Position numbers and translations under genes: made by a program | NCBI GenBank assembly: GCA_000158135.1 | Contig: DS999534.1 | Span: 17,048-65,511, forward strand | From: Rhodobacteraceae bacterium KLH11 | GTDB taxonomy: Bacteria; Pseudomonadota; Alphaproteobacteria; Rhodobacterales; Rhodobacteraceae | Reading direction: 5' to 3' | Length of the DNA: 48,464 nucleotides | The notes under the pieces: generated by a model | What the model was told of the DNA's origin: nothing | Seen by the model: the letters and a program-made list of their open reading frames with translations, nothing else | Databases searched by the model: none | In this document: piece after piece, positions 23,635 to 31,929 of the stretch | Layout: each line of letters starts with the position of its first letter | Position numbering within the stretch: the stretch's first letter is position 1

Positions 23635-24702
23635 TTACCCCTGGCTGCTTCCTGAATTCTTGTTTTGACCGACCCGAAGGCCTGCCCTGAAGTTGTCGGC
23701 CGCGCGGCTTTGCCGGGCTGCACTGCCCAGGTTGCGGGACTGGTTCATGATTTCCCGACGGGCGTTCATCGCGCGCGATGCACTGTCCCGAATACCGGAG
23801 CCATCCTTTGCTGCACTCTTCATCGCAGCTGCCGTCTTGCCCGCGGCAATCGATTTCTGCACTCCGGAATTGGCAGCGTTCATGAGGTTTTTCAGCCCCC
23901 CGGCCGCGCCAGCGGCCGCGGCCAGGCCGGAGGATGCGGCAATAATTGCTCCTGCCATGCCGCTTGCCAGTGACGGGATCTGCGTCAGCATGACAATGGC
24001 AATGATGCAGACCGCGAGGAACTGACCCATCGCCGCTATCCCGGATTCAGTGGTTACAGCGGATATCTGGCTCTCAAACAGCGCGGTGATCAAGGAGACC
24101 ACGCCCGTCAAAACCACGATGATCATGACCAACCCGACCACTGTCTTCGCCCAGGCTGCGAAGATATTGGCGGACCCGGAAACCATCAGGGTTGAGATGA
24201 AGACCGGCGCGAGACCCAGCGCGACAGCAAGTCCCCCCTTGGCGACCAAGGCGATACCGGTTCCGAACGCTGCGATGATGGCCCCGGCAACCCAGAGCAC
24301 CACGCCTGTCAGGCTCAACCCCCATGTGGCATTCTGGAATGCCGAAGATCCAAGGGTAAAACACTTGGTAACAATCTCATCGAGGGCGCCCCAGACATTC
24401 TCCCCGTTTGTCATCGCACCGCTGATATTGTCGGCCAACCCGTTGATCCCGTTATAGATCGGTTCAAAATTGGCCCAGCTCGTTGCCATGAGAATGATGA
24501 TGGCAATGCGCACATACCAGCCTACGTAAGCCAGCACACCGACCTGTTTGATTTGCAGGATAGCGTTGAGCATCATCACGATAAAAACCAGCGCTGCGAT
24601 CTGCCAGAGCGCGGAGGCAAGGCCCTCCGCCAGCTTGTTGAAAGCTGTTTCGGTGAAGTTGTTGATCGCATCCTCAATGGTGGCAACGAAACGTTCGATC
24701 AT
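23635..24702 (-). CDS. virB6: VirB6/TrbL polytopic membrane protein
   Basis: 355 residues from the ATG at 24702, which overlaps the preceding stop as ATGA (an ATG three codons earlier is also in frame). About six membrane helices, including ALWQIAALVFIVMMLNAILQ and GLSLTGVVLWVAGAIIAAFG, with the conserved GLALGLAPVFISTLM-like segment (here AVALGLAPVFISTLM). The C-terminal 90 residues are soluble, Ala/Arg/Ser-rich, as in TrbL-like members. It forms part of the inner-membrane channel for DNA. Confidence 0.9.
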   Translation of the reverse strand: MIERFVATIEDAINNFTETAFNKLAEGLASALWQIAALVFIVMMLNAILQIKQVGVLAYVGWYVRIAIIILMATSWANFEPIYNGINGLADNISGAMTNGENVWGALDEIVTKCFTLGSSAFQNATWGLSLTGVVLWVAGAIIAAFGTGIALVAKGGLAVALGLAPVFISTLMVSGSANIFAAWAKTVVGLVMIIVVLTGVVSLITALFESQISAVTTESGIAAMGQFLAVCIIAIVMLTQIPSLASGMAGAIIAASSGLAAAAGAAGGLKNLMNAANSGVQKSIAAGKTAAAMKSAAKDGSGIRDSASRAMNARREIMNQSRNLGSAARQSRAADNFRAGLRVGQNKNSGSSQG

Positions 24703-25202
24703 GGTCCGCACGCCTCGACAAGTTCGGGTTTCAAAGCATCGAACCGGGCCTGTTGTTCCGCTTTCAGGGGGCCGAGGTGCCTGGAGGCTCCGGACCAGAA
24801 TTCATCCTTGTCCGCTCCAACACGGGCAACGGCATCTTCCAGGGTGAGAGACCCAAGCGGGCAGGTTTCGTCGAAACGCTCCCCAGCCTTGCGGAGACGG
24901 CATTGTTCGATGGTGTATTCCACCGCCTCGATCAGCTGCTCATTGAGGATGGCGTCCGACCAATTGTTTCTCACAAACAACTGCTGCGGACCCTGACCGA
25001 CGGCACGCATTCGGGTGAGCGCGTAATCATCCAAAGGTCCGCCGACCTTTTGCTTTCCCGTATAACCCAGACAGGTGTGGTACTCTCCAAAGGGCCAATC
25101 CACCTTTGGTTTCGGGACCCAGTTAATTTCCACATCCGCCATTGCGGGCGTTATGCTGGTAAGTGTTGCGGCAATCAGAGCGGGAATGCAGATATGTTTC
25201 AT
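24699..25202 (-). CDS. periplasmic protein of unknown function in the T4SS operon
   Basis: 167 residues with a clear signal peptide (MKHICIPALIAATLTSITPA MA). The mature part has four cysteines (HTCLGY, EQCRLRK, DETCPLG, EACGP), which may form two disulfides, and begins VEINWVPKPKVDWPFGEY. No family is recognised. It lies two bases after the VirB5 gene and overlaps virB6 by four bases, the position where small accessory proteins such as EexN-type exclusion lipoproteins occur in other T4SS operons, but it has no lipobox. It is probably an accessory or entry-exclusion-like protein; this is inference. Confidence 0.65.
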   Translation of the reverse strand: MKHICIPALIAATLTSITPAMADVEINWVPKPKVDWPFGEYHTCLGYTGKQKVGGPLDDYALTRMRAVGQGPQQLFVRNNWSDAILNEQLIEAVEYTIEQCRLRKAGERFDETCPLGSLTLEDAVARVGADKDEFWSGASRHLGPLKAEQQARFDALKPELVEACGP

Positions 25203-25204
25203 GG

Positions 25205-25939
25205 TCAGTCCTCTCGCGCGTAGTTGATCTGGGTTGCACCTTCCGCCGCGGTGGCCGCGGCCTCCGTTCCCGTTGTCAGGGCGATGGCCGAGATCCCGCG
25301 CAAGACCTCGATCTGCACCTCCAGACTCTTCAGAAGAACAGCGGTGTTGTAGTCGACCGCTTCTTTCAGCTCTTCCTGCTGTCCAAGCTCATTGCGCAAG
25401 TCTTCGGCATCTTCCGCCAGCTCATTGGACTGGTCGTAGCCGTTTTCACCCAGTCCCGAAGTCACCAGCCCGGCGCTGCCGCGTTCCGAGACAATGCGTC
25501 GGGCAGGAATGTCGGATGTTCTGTATGCGCCCAGAAGACCGTCATCGAGGCCCAGGGTGATCGAGCGGCGCTCTATTGCTGCCGAGGCGGTATCCGGGAG
25601 GCTGGTGGCGTCTGCCGTGGAATCGAGCGTGTAGCCCAGCATATCGATCGAGTTGGCAAGCCTCCGAACCCTGCGGCTGCTGAACTCCGACAGATCCGTC
25701 CGACCAGACAATGCGTTGACCTGGTTTTCCAGCAAATTGCGCTGTTGTTCGAGCATCCGGTATTGATCCAGCATTTGCTCGTATTGCCGTACCATTTCTG
25801 CAACCTCACGCGCGGAATTGGTGATATTCTGGGCCATGCCTACCGGGTCTACGACCGGCACCTGCGCAGTTGCGACAACCGGAACGGTAGACAGGATGAG
25901 GGCGGCGGCGGTGCTCCGGATTGTTCTGAACCTCTGCAT
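25205..25939 (-). CDS. virB5: VirB5/TrbJ-like pilus-associated protein
   Basis: 244 residues from the ATG at 25939 (TGATG overlap with the lipoprotein stop; GGAG nine bases upstream). A signal peptide ends about VVATAQ; the mature protein begins VPVVDPVGMAQNITNSAREV and continues with long helices (EMVRQYEQMLDQYRMLEQQR), the usual VirB5/TrbJ helical rod. VirB5 is a minor pilus component at the tip. Identity rests on helical content, N-terminal pattern and position between VirB7 and VirB6. Confidence 0.85.
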   Translation of the reverse strand: MQRFRTIRSTAAALILSTVPVVATAQVPVVDPVGMAQNITNSAREVAEMVRQYEQMLDQYRMLEQQRNLLENQVNALSGRTDLSEFSSRRVRRLANSIDMLGYTLDSTADATSLPDTASAAIERRSITLGLDDGLLGAYRTSDIPARRIVSERGSAGLVTSGLGENGYDQSNELAEDAEDLRNELGQQEELKEAVDYNTAVLLKSLEVQIEVLRGISAIALTTGTEAAATAAEGATQINYARED

Positions 25940-26073
25940 CAGACCAACTCCAGATCTACAGGTTTCAACGCTTCGAAATCGCAGGCGCAATCACTGCGAT
26001 AGCCCGAATAGGTGCCAGTGCATGCGGCAACAGCGGTAAGAAGCGCCAGGGTAAACACAAGCTTTCTTGTCAT
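25939..26073 (-). CDS. virB7: VirB7-like lipoprotein (44 aa)
   Basis: 44 residues beginning MTRKLVFTLALLTAVAACTG, with lipobox AVAAC (Cys18) and two further cysteines (DCACDF). It overlaps virB4 by ATGA and the VirB5 gene by one base, so it belongs to the operon. VirB7 is a short outer-membrane lipoprotein bound to VirB9, sometimes by a disulfide. Assigned by size, lipobox and position; sequence similarity to known VirB7 proteins is not expected to be visible. Confidence 0.75.
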   Translation of the reverse strand: MTRKLVFTLALLTAVAACTGTYSGYRSDCACDFEALKPVDLELV

Positions 26074-28430
26074 AGTATGTCCTTCCAGAAGTTGGGATTT
26101 TGACGCCAGTCAGGGTCGGGAAAAGCTTTGCCGTCCGACCCGCTCAGAACGCGGAGCAGGGGGCCGAGTGTACTCAGATCGACATCGAGCCAGACCGACT
26201 CGTTACCTTTCTTCATGAGCATCACCCGATCCCCGAAATGGGCTCGGAGCGCGCTCAGCTCCGCATCGTTCAGCCCCATTTTCCGATAATCGTCCTCATC
26301 CCCGGCGCGGGAGGGGAAGAAGAGCTTTGTGCTGGTGTTTTCCAGGATCGACTTGCTGGCCCGCGACGACAGGATGTGGTCGGGGATTTGCGTCATCATC
26401 ATCATGGCGACGTCCAGTTTGCGGAACGTGGTGTAGCCGTTTTTCAGGATTTCCGCGCCATATTCGTTCCCGGCGATCACCCAGGCTTCATCAATGACAA
26501 AGATCGTTGGCACTTTTTCAGCGCAACGCCGCTCGATCTGGCGTATGACGTAGCTGATCCAGGCCAGCCGCACCAACTCGTCATCCAGTACCTCGGAAAT
26601 ATCGAATACCAGGTGCCGGTCATCAGCGGCAAACGGGTCTTCACCCCCCGCGCCAAACATCCACTCCAGGCGTCCTTCGCTGGCCCACTCGCCTGCCCGC
26701 TTGAACAGGGCGCGCCCGTCATCAAAAGCCTTGAACCGGTCCCGCAATGAATCGAAGGTCTGCAGGGGGGGCGGGAGCTTGGCATTCGCCTGGCAGCCGC
26801 GCGTTATCTCTTCTTTCTGTTCGGCCGAGAGGGGGTCGTCGTAGCTGAGCAGGGCTGTGACCCAATTCGAAAGCCAGCTTTGTCCCTCCTTGTCGGTCTC
26901 GGTTCGGAACGGGTTCATGCCCGTTGGCTCCCCCACACGAACACGCGTATATCTTGCCCCGAGCGCCCGAAGCGGCGCTTCCATCGCGTGATCCTTGTCG
27001 AACGCAATGATCCGGGCACCCTGGGCGACGGCCGAGGTTGCCAGCAGCATCGCGATTACGGTCTTGCCGGAGCCGTTTGGTCCCAGAACAAGCGTGTGAC
27101 CGGAAGGCAGGTTCTCGGCATCATCGCTTGTTTTGGGAAGGTGCAGGGACAGGTCGTACCGGTCGCCCTGCGTCGTGGGAAATGTCGCCAGAGGGCCAGG
27201 CCAGGGCAGTTTGCTCGCCGGGAGGCCCCTGGGGCGCATGTGAAACGCCACTGTGTCGGCAAAGTACTCATCGGTGACCATCTCCTGGCGGGTGCGGAAG
27301 GCAAAATTGCCCGGATGCTGCGCGAAATATACTGCGCGCGCCGAGAGAGATTCCCGCTTTATCGTGCCGCCCGCGATCTGGACAGATCCGATGATGTGCC
27401 GTTCAGCGGTTTTCAATTCCGCCTCTGTCCCAAACACACAGATCGACAGGTGGTGTTTTCCTGAAGAGAGCCTGCCCGAGGCGATGCCATCGGCAAAGAT
27501 AGACAGATCGTCTTCTAGGGACTTGGCCTTGTCACCGGCAGAGCGCATACGCCCGGACTGAACGCGCTCCTTTTCCTGTGCCTGCGATCGGGAGAGCGGC
27601 AGATAGGATTGCGTGATCACCATGTCCACCGGCAGGTCCAGGCTGTCAAATATGCCTGGGAAGGCGTCCTCTGGATAACTCTTCAGGGAAAAGACGCGCA
27701 CCCCGCGCTCCTGACCGGTCACCGTGTCGATCCGGGCTGATTTGCCCTGAAACAACACATCCTCCTGCGGCATGTTAAAGGCAATCGGTTCAGCGATGTT
27801 GGCATGGACAATCGGCTGGTAGCGCCCGTTCAACAGCATTCCGTAATATCCGAGCCACTTCCCTTCACTGATGCGCAGCCGGCGTACACGGTCATCGCCC
27901 AGGGTTCCGGCCAATGTTGTGAACACACCGTCGAGCTGGTCCAGCAATTCGCGACGCTCTTCACCAACTGTTTCACCGGAAAGTCCGAAGATTTGCTTGA
28001 CCTTCGCGTCCTTTCGCCGCTGCAGGATTGCGCTCAGGATGATCTTGCGTTCCTTCAGCACACCTTGTTTGGCGGCATCGTTCAGGGCCTCGGCCACGGC
28101 ACCGGCAAACCCGTCGCGATCCGTAATGACATGGCCGGTGTCCGCCGGCACGGTCAGCCGGTGAATGTAAAAGGCAATCTCCTGTGACGTATGGCGCAGG
28201 ATGCGCTCATACCGTTCTGCCAGAAACTCGAACTCGCTCTCATCCAGCGTATCCGCGTTGATGCCGGTGATTTCCGCTGCTCCGATCAGCCCGCCATTGC
28301 GGGTCGAGATCGTATAGTCGTCTACAACCAGCCCGTAAGGCAGCATTTGGAACAGGTGAATTTCATCCTTGCGCCAGGTCGGTTCCAGGAGGGATCGCGC
28401 AACGGACCAAAGTTCGGCAGGCTTAGGCAC
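26070..28430 (-). CDS. virB4: VirB4 ATPase
   Basis: 786 residues, usual length for VirB4. The N-terminal domain includes GKWLGYYGMLLNGRYQPI and HLSICVFG; Walker A GPNGSGKT is at residues 450-457; then RIIAFDKDHAMEAPLRALGA RYTRV, Walker B PTIFVIDEAWVIAGN, and MMMMTQIPDHILSS. It powers pilin extraction and substrate transport at the inner membrane. It overlaps virB3 by eight bases and the VirB7-like gene by four. Confidence 0.96.
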   Translation of the reverse strand: MPKPAELWSVARSLLEPTWRKDEIHLFQMLPYGLVVDDYTISTRNGGLIGAAEITGINADTLDESEFEFLAERYERILRHTSQEIAFYIHRLTVPADTGHVITDRDGFAGAVAEALNDAAKQGVLKERKIILSAILQRRKDAKVKQIFGLSGETVGEERRELLDQLDGVFTTLAGTLGDDRVRRLRISEGKWLGYYGMLLNGRYQPIVHANIAEPIAFNMPQEDVLFQGKSARIDTVTGQERGVRVFSLKSYPEDAFPGIFDSLDLPVDMVITQSYLPLSRSQAQEKERVQSGRMRSAGDKAKSLEDDLSIFADGIASGRLSSGKHHLSICVFGTEAELKTAERHIIGSVQIAGGTIKRESLSARAVYFAQHPGNFAFRTRQEMVTDEYFADTVAFHMRPRGLPASKLPWPGPLATFPTTQGDRYDLSLHLPKTSDDAENLPSGHTLVLGPNGSGKTVIAMLLATSAVAQGARIIAFDKDHAMEAPLRALGARYTRVRVGEPTGMNPFRTETDKEGQSWLSNWVTALLSYDDPLSAEQKEEITRGCQANAKLPPPLQTFDSLRDRFKAFDDGRALFKRAGEWASEGRLEWMFGAGGEDPFAADDRHLVFDISEVLDDELVRLAWISYVIRQIERRCAEKVPTIFVIDEAWVIAGNEYGAEILKNGYTTFRKLDVAMMMMTQIPDHILSSRASKSILENTSTKLFFPSRAGDEDDYRKMGLNDAELSALRAHFGDRVMLMKKGNESVWLDVDLSTLGPLLRVLSGSDGKAFPDPDWRQNPNFWKDIL

Positions 28431-28701
28431 TGTAGAAATCCCCCCCGTGATGTTTCCGGTTCGGGGTTCTTGGTGTTCTGGAAAGGGTCACGAACAGGAT
28501 GCGAAAGAATGCAGGTTCCCATTCGTAAAAGAGGCGCAGGGCCGTGTAGAAAACAAAACCCGTTACGATTGCCGGTGTGACTCCCAGCCAGTAGATAGCC
28601 GCAGATGTCGCCCCGGCTATGACGATCAGGTAAAGGGCAGGCAGGCCGCCCCATTCAGCGGAACGGCTCAGGCCACGGTAGAGTTTGCTGCTGCGCGCCA
28701 T
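28423..28701 (-). CDS. virB3: VirB3 inner-membrane protein
   Basis: 92 residues with KLYRGLSRSAEWGGLPALYL, then one or two hydrophobic segments, and a cytosolic end YEWEPAFFRILFVTLSRTPR. Length and the R-L-R-GLPA lead are typical of VirB3, which associates with VirB4. It lies five bases after virB2 and overlaps virB4 by eight. Confidence 0.9.
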   Translation of the reverse strand: MARSSKLYRGLSRSAEWGGLPALYLIVIAGATSAAIYWLGVTPAIVTGFVFYTALRLFYEWEPAFFRILFVTLSRTPRTPNRKHHGGDFYSA

Positions 28702-28706
28702 CTCTA

Positions 28707-28988
28707 CTACCCACCAATGAAGCTGGGGGCCAGAGTGATCACGACCCCGATCAGAACGGCTGCGATCGGCAGTTTGAGAGATCCCCAGCCAAAGATGTAA
28801 GCCAGAAGGCCCCAGATAAAGCCAATGGAAGCTACGGTTACGCCGACAATTATTGAATCTGCCAGAGTTTCACGCACAAAGTCGCCAATGGCATCATTCA
28901 GCCAACCGGCATGTGCCGGGGCTGCACCAACGCATATAAACGCCAGCGCGAGGGTTACTGTTTGCTGAAGAAAAAGAGATCGTTTCAT
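28707..28988 (-). CDS. virB2: VirB2 major T4SS pilin
   Basis: 93 residues from the ATG at 28988 (TGATG overlap with the VirB1 stop). A signal peptide of about 27 residues ends APAHA, then GWLNDAIGDFVRETLADSII, two hydrophobic helices separated by GWGSLKLP, and the end APSFIGG. This is the normal VirB2 layout. The longer frame that begins further upstream runs inside virB1 and is not the gene. Confidence 0.9.
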   Translation of the reverse strand: MKRSLFLQQTVTLALAFICVGAAPAHAGWLNDAIGDFVRETLADSIIVGVTVASIGFIWGLLAYIFGWGSLKLPIAAVLIGVVITLAPSFIGG

Positions 28989-29791
28989 CAGGAATTGCTC
29001 ACTTTGCTGAGAATTGTGCGGACGTAGTTCCGGGTTTCGTTGAAAGGCGGGACGCCGCGGTACTGGACAACGCGATGAGGCCCGGCGTTGTAAGCCGCCA
29101 ATGCCAGCTCCCATGTGCCAAAGGTGCGATACTGCGCCGCCAGGTATCGGGCACCCCCATCCAGATTTTCAGCCGGGGCTTTCGGATCCACGCCCAGATA
29201 CTTCGCGGTGTCGGGCATCAGCTGGGCAAAGCCGATTGCGCCCTTCGGGGACACAGCATCAGCGCGAAACCGGCTTTCCTGCCAGATCAGGGTCATGAAG
29301 AGTTCGGACGGAATGTCATGCCGGTTCGCCGCTGCGTGGATCTCTGCGGCGATCCGCTCGCGCGACCAACCGCCCGACGGTCTTTCGGGGCGGGGAGCGC
29401 GACCTGAAACATCTGTTTTGCCAGAAATACCGGGCTGTTTTGTTTCTCCAACCGGCTCCGTGGCTTCCCGCTCAGGCAGGCGCATTGGCTGAACGAGGCC
29501 ATCGACGAGTTCAGCTCGTGCTCCATTTACATACACACTGCCGTCCGGTTCATACTCGATGACCTGCGCGGTTCCGGCGGTGGCGAATGACATGAGAATG
29601 GGCAGAACAAACCCCGAAACCACACTCCAAGAAGAGGTGTGTCGCGCATTCTTGCGCCTGCCATGGGCCTGCATTAGACGGAATACATCGTTCCGGTCCC
29701 ATTTCCAGATGGTCTGCAACGATCCCCCTCTCCGTCCTTTGACCCCGCCAGGTTGAGCGGAGAGGGGGCCTTGCTTATGAAAGAAGATCAT
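28988..29791 (-). CDS. virB1: VirB1-like lytic transglycosylase
   Basis: 267 residues. The catalytic SLT domain covers about residues 145-265: LFMTLIWQESRFRADAVSPK with Glu172 as catalytic acid, GAIGFAQLMPDTAKYLGVDP, and ALAAYNAGPHRVV. A hydrophobic export segment lies at about 55-75 (SGFVLPILMSFATAGTAQ), preceded by a basic stretch. The start at 29791 overlaps the DUF1173 stop (TGATG-type) with AAAGGAG upstream; an ATG at 29674 would give a more ordinary signal peptide but has no RBS. It opens the cell wall for the channel. Confidence 0.9.
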   Translation of the reverse strand: MIFFHKQGPLSAQPGGVKGRRGGSLQTIWKWDRNDVFRLMQAHGRRKNARHTSSWSVVSGFVLPILMSFATAGTAQVIEYEPDGSVYVNGARAELVDGLVQPMRLPEREATEPVGETKQPGISGKTDVSGRAPRPERPSGGWSRERIAAEIHAAANRHDIPSELFMTLIWQESRFRADAVSPKGAIGFAQLMPDTAKYLGVDPKAPAENLDGGARYLAAQYRTFGTWELALAAYNAGPHRVVQYRGVPPFNETRNYVRTILSKVSNS

Positions 29792-31029
29792 CTCATATGG
29801 TCTCCTTTCACAGAAGCTGTTTGGCTGCGCGGTTCGGGAAAGTCCTGCATCGGCTCTTCGTCGATCCAGAGCCAGGCGGGAAAACGTCCCTCACTGGCAT
29901 TCTCAGCCATCGATGCAATCATGTTCGTATTGTCCGGATCATCTGCCACGAACAACGCGACGGGTTCCGGCGTATCGGTCAGAACGGCTGCGGCGATAGG
30001 TGCATCGGCGCCGAGGTTGAACCGCAGCGATTTCTGAAACGCCCGTTTCTGTTCTGTCAGGGCTGTTACAACTTCCAGCTCGCGCAGATACTCAAACGGA
30101 ATCCAATTCTCCGTCACCAGCATCATTCCGATCTCCTGCAGCACAGGGTATCCGGCTTTTGCCACGCTGAAGCTGGCGATCACGATGACATGGCCGGTTT
30201 GTACGAACTCCGCCAGTTCTAAGCGTTCCGAAAACACCTTGTCGAAACGATCCGCCAGATCCTTATCCGCAAAGAATGGACAATCGGGCAGGTGCTTGAA
30301 CATGAATAGCCGCCCGCCGGTTCTGGTTGGTTTGCAGCCTTTGTATTCAGCGATCAGCAGGCCGAGCGGAGCCGGACCATTCCCGGTCGGCCGAAGCACG
30401 CGGAACATGCTGTTGCGCCGTGCGGCAATCTCCGCTTTACGCTCAAGTTTGAAATTCTCGGGCACGTACAGAACCTGCGCGAGGTTTTTTCCCTTGGCGT
30501 GTTTTCCCGCAACCGCGCTGCGCAGCGCGTATTGCACAACACCCCACCATCTCTTGCCTTCCATCGCCGGGTACCAGCGGCCAAGATCAGCTTCGTGCCA
30601 CAGGAAATGCAGCAGGCTGGTGATCGTCATTTGCCGTTCCGGCGCTTTGGCTTCCATAGGTTTGCCGTTGGAGCTTTGAGAGCCTTGGGCAATCGTGCCG
30701 CTTTTGCGGTTTTTCTTCAGGGGGAAACCCAGCTTGAGGGTCGTACTGCCATCATCAGGGTTTTCCGAGATTGCACTGCCCTTGATCTGCGCCAGACCGG
30801 ACAATTCTTCGGGAGGCAGGAACGATGCGCAATCCGGGGCATGATCCGGACCTGTGTCTGGCATCCGCTTAACAATGAACTTGCCACCGATGGTCGCTAT
30901 ATACATCTTTGGGTGGGGTGACCGGCAACGGCATAAGACGCGGTCGCCGGCGCGATGGGCTTTCGCCAGCGCAGCTTGACCCGCGTCGCTGTCGATATCG
31001 AGTGGGTTATCCCAGAGAAAAGGGGTCAC
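29788..31029 (-). CDS. DUF1173 family protein
   Basis: 413 residues from the GTG at 31029, chosen because it overlaps the preceding stop as GTGA and has AAGGGGG eight bases upstream; an ATG at 31086 would overlap by 61 bases. VLCRCRSPHPKMYIATIGGK and FIVKRMPDTGPDHAPDCASF match the DUF1173 N-terminus, with a possible zinc site (C-x-C...H-x3-C). ITSLLHFLWHEADLGRWYPA follows. The family is known mainly from alphaproteobacterial conjugative plasmids and elements; function unknown. It sits immediately before virB1. Confidence 0.75.
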   Translation of the reverse strand: MTPFLWDNPLDIDSDAGQAALAKAHRAGDRVLCRCRSPHPKMYIATIGGKFIVKRMPDTGPDHAPDCASFLPPEELSGLAQIKGSAISENPDDGSTTLKLGFPLKKNRKSGTIAQGSQSSNGKPMEAKAPERQMTITSLLHFLWHEADLGRWYPAMEGKRWWGVVQYALRSAVAGKHAKGKNLAQVLYVPENFKLERKAEIAARRNSMFRVLRPTGNGPAPLGLLIAEYKGCKPTRTGGRLFMFKHLPDCPFFADKDLADRFDKVFSERLELAEFVQTGHVIVIASFSVAKAGYPVLQEIGMMLVTENWIPFEYLRELEVVTALTEQKRAFQKSLRFNLGADAPIAAAVLTDTPEPVALFVADDPDNTNMIASMAENASEGRFPAWLWIDEEPMQDFPEPRSQTASVKGDHMR

Positions 31030-31394
31030 TCTAAATGCCCCCTTAATTCGGGTTCGCGTCCCCTGATCCCAATGTCTTCCGGACAATGCCCGGTTTCAGG
31101 AAGACGGTAATCCTCCGGCAGCGACAGACAATATCGCGCGTCCGACAACCCATAGCGGAGCAACAGATCCTCTATGTCTTCTATGGCCCGAAGACGCTGA
31201 TAACGGCATTTGACGGCGAACCTGGGGCGCTCGATCTCCCCGGCGATTATCGTGTACGCCTTGTCCTGTGCGCGGGCGGTTAACAGGTAATAGTCTTCAG
31301 CCGATGACCAGTAAGGGCTCAGAATCTGGCTGAAGCGCGCCTCATCTGTGAGCGGTTCGGTTGCGACCGGGAGATGTGGGTTTTCCAGCATCAT
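31026..31394 (-). CDS. hypothetical protein in the transfer operon
   Basis: 122 residues from the ATG at 31394, which forms an ATGA overlap with the TSCPD-like gene; AAGGCGGG lies upstream. No signal peptide or membrane helix. It has YYLLTARAQDKAYTIIAGEI followed by a basic stretch and LLLRYGLSDARYCLSLPEDY, ending in an acidic/basic tail. No family recognised. It is tightly placed between the TSCPD-like protein and DUF1173, so it probably works with them in the cytosol. Confidence 0.65.
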   Translation of the reverse strand: MMLENPHLPVATEPLTDEARFSQILSPYWSSAEDYYLLTARAQDKAYTIIAGEIERPRFAVKCRYQRLRAIEDIEDLLLRYGLSDARYCLSLPEDYRLPETGHCPEDIGIRGREPELRGHLE

Positions 31395-31810
31395 TGTCCC
31401 GCCTTCGTTTGCTCGTCTGAACCACCCGGGACGGCTACCTGATTGTTGGTTTCTGCCGTTCGCTCCGCCCATTGTGGTGGCTGCTGCACCACATCAATCA
31501 CCCAGCCAACAAGGCTCGCATAGGTCATACTGCCCAGTTCGGTTTCCCGGCGCGACAACGATTTGGCGATGTCAGACGGAGACATGTCATACTGCAGGAG
31601 CAGTGAGATCAGCACGCACATGTCCTGCATGTGGTATTCAAGATCACTGCCGGACTTGAAACCTTCGCAATAGAACACTTCACGCGGAATCATGGGGTTC
31701 AAAGGGTCATAGCCCACTGAGATATAGGCTGTGTGCCCGTGCGGTGTCTCAACCCGGCGGGTTTCCGAAAATCTGCGGTTCGGCAGGGGTTTTCTTTGAT
31801 GGGTCGTCAT
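31391..31810 (-). CDS. TSCPD-domain-like protein B
   Basis: 139 residues. TRRVETPHGHTAYISVGYDP, PREVFYCEGFKSGSDLEYHM, QDMCVLISLLLQYDMSPSDI and QQPPQW align with protein A at 20273-20629 (RRVE, VGY, EV-Y, D-C--I-L-LQ, PP-W). It resembles stand-alone TSCPD proteins. It overlaps the 40-codon small gene upstream (ATGA) and the hypothetical protein downstream (ATGA). That two copies bracket the VirB genes in one operon argues for a real role in this transfer system, perhaps as a pair. Confidence 0.6.
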   Translation of the reverse strand: MTTHQRKPLPNRRFSETRRVETPHGHTAYISVGYDPLNPMIPREVFYCEGFKSGSDLEYHMQDMCVLISLLLQYDMSPSDIAKSLSRRETELGSMTYASLVGWVIDVVQQPPQWAERTAETNNQVAVPGGSDEQTKAGQ

Positions 31811-31929
31811 GCCTGACTTTCCCGTGATTTTAGGTCAGCGCTACTGACAGTATTTAACATAAGATGGATTATGTATGATGGACAAACCGACAGCGCGCTC
31901 CCCGTGATTTCCGAGACATGACCAATCAT
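31807..31929 (-). CDS. small protein of 40 residues, coupled on both sides
   Basis: The frame from the ATG at 31929 starts inside an ATGA overlap with the prepilin peptidase stop and ends in another ATGA overlap with the TSCPD-like gene. It has the best Shine-Dalgarno of the area, AGGAGG eight bases before the ATG. The product begins MIGHVSEITGSALSVCPSYI and is mildly hydrophobic in the middle, with one Cys and a polar tail. No family recognised. RBS and double coupling make it a likely real gene that ordinary annotation would miss. Confidence 0.55.
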   Translation of the reverse strand: MIGHVSEITGSALSVCPSYIIHLMLNTVSSADLKSRESQA

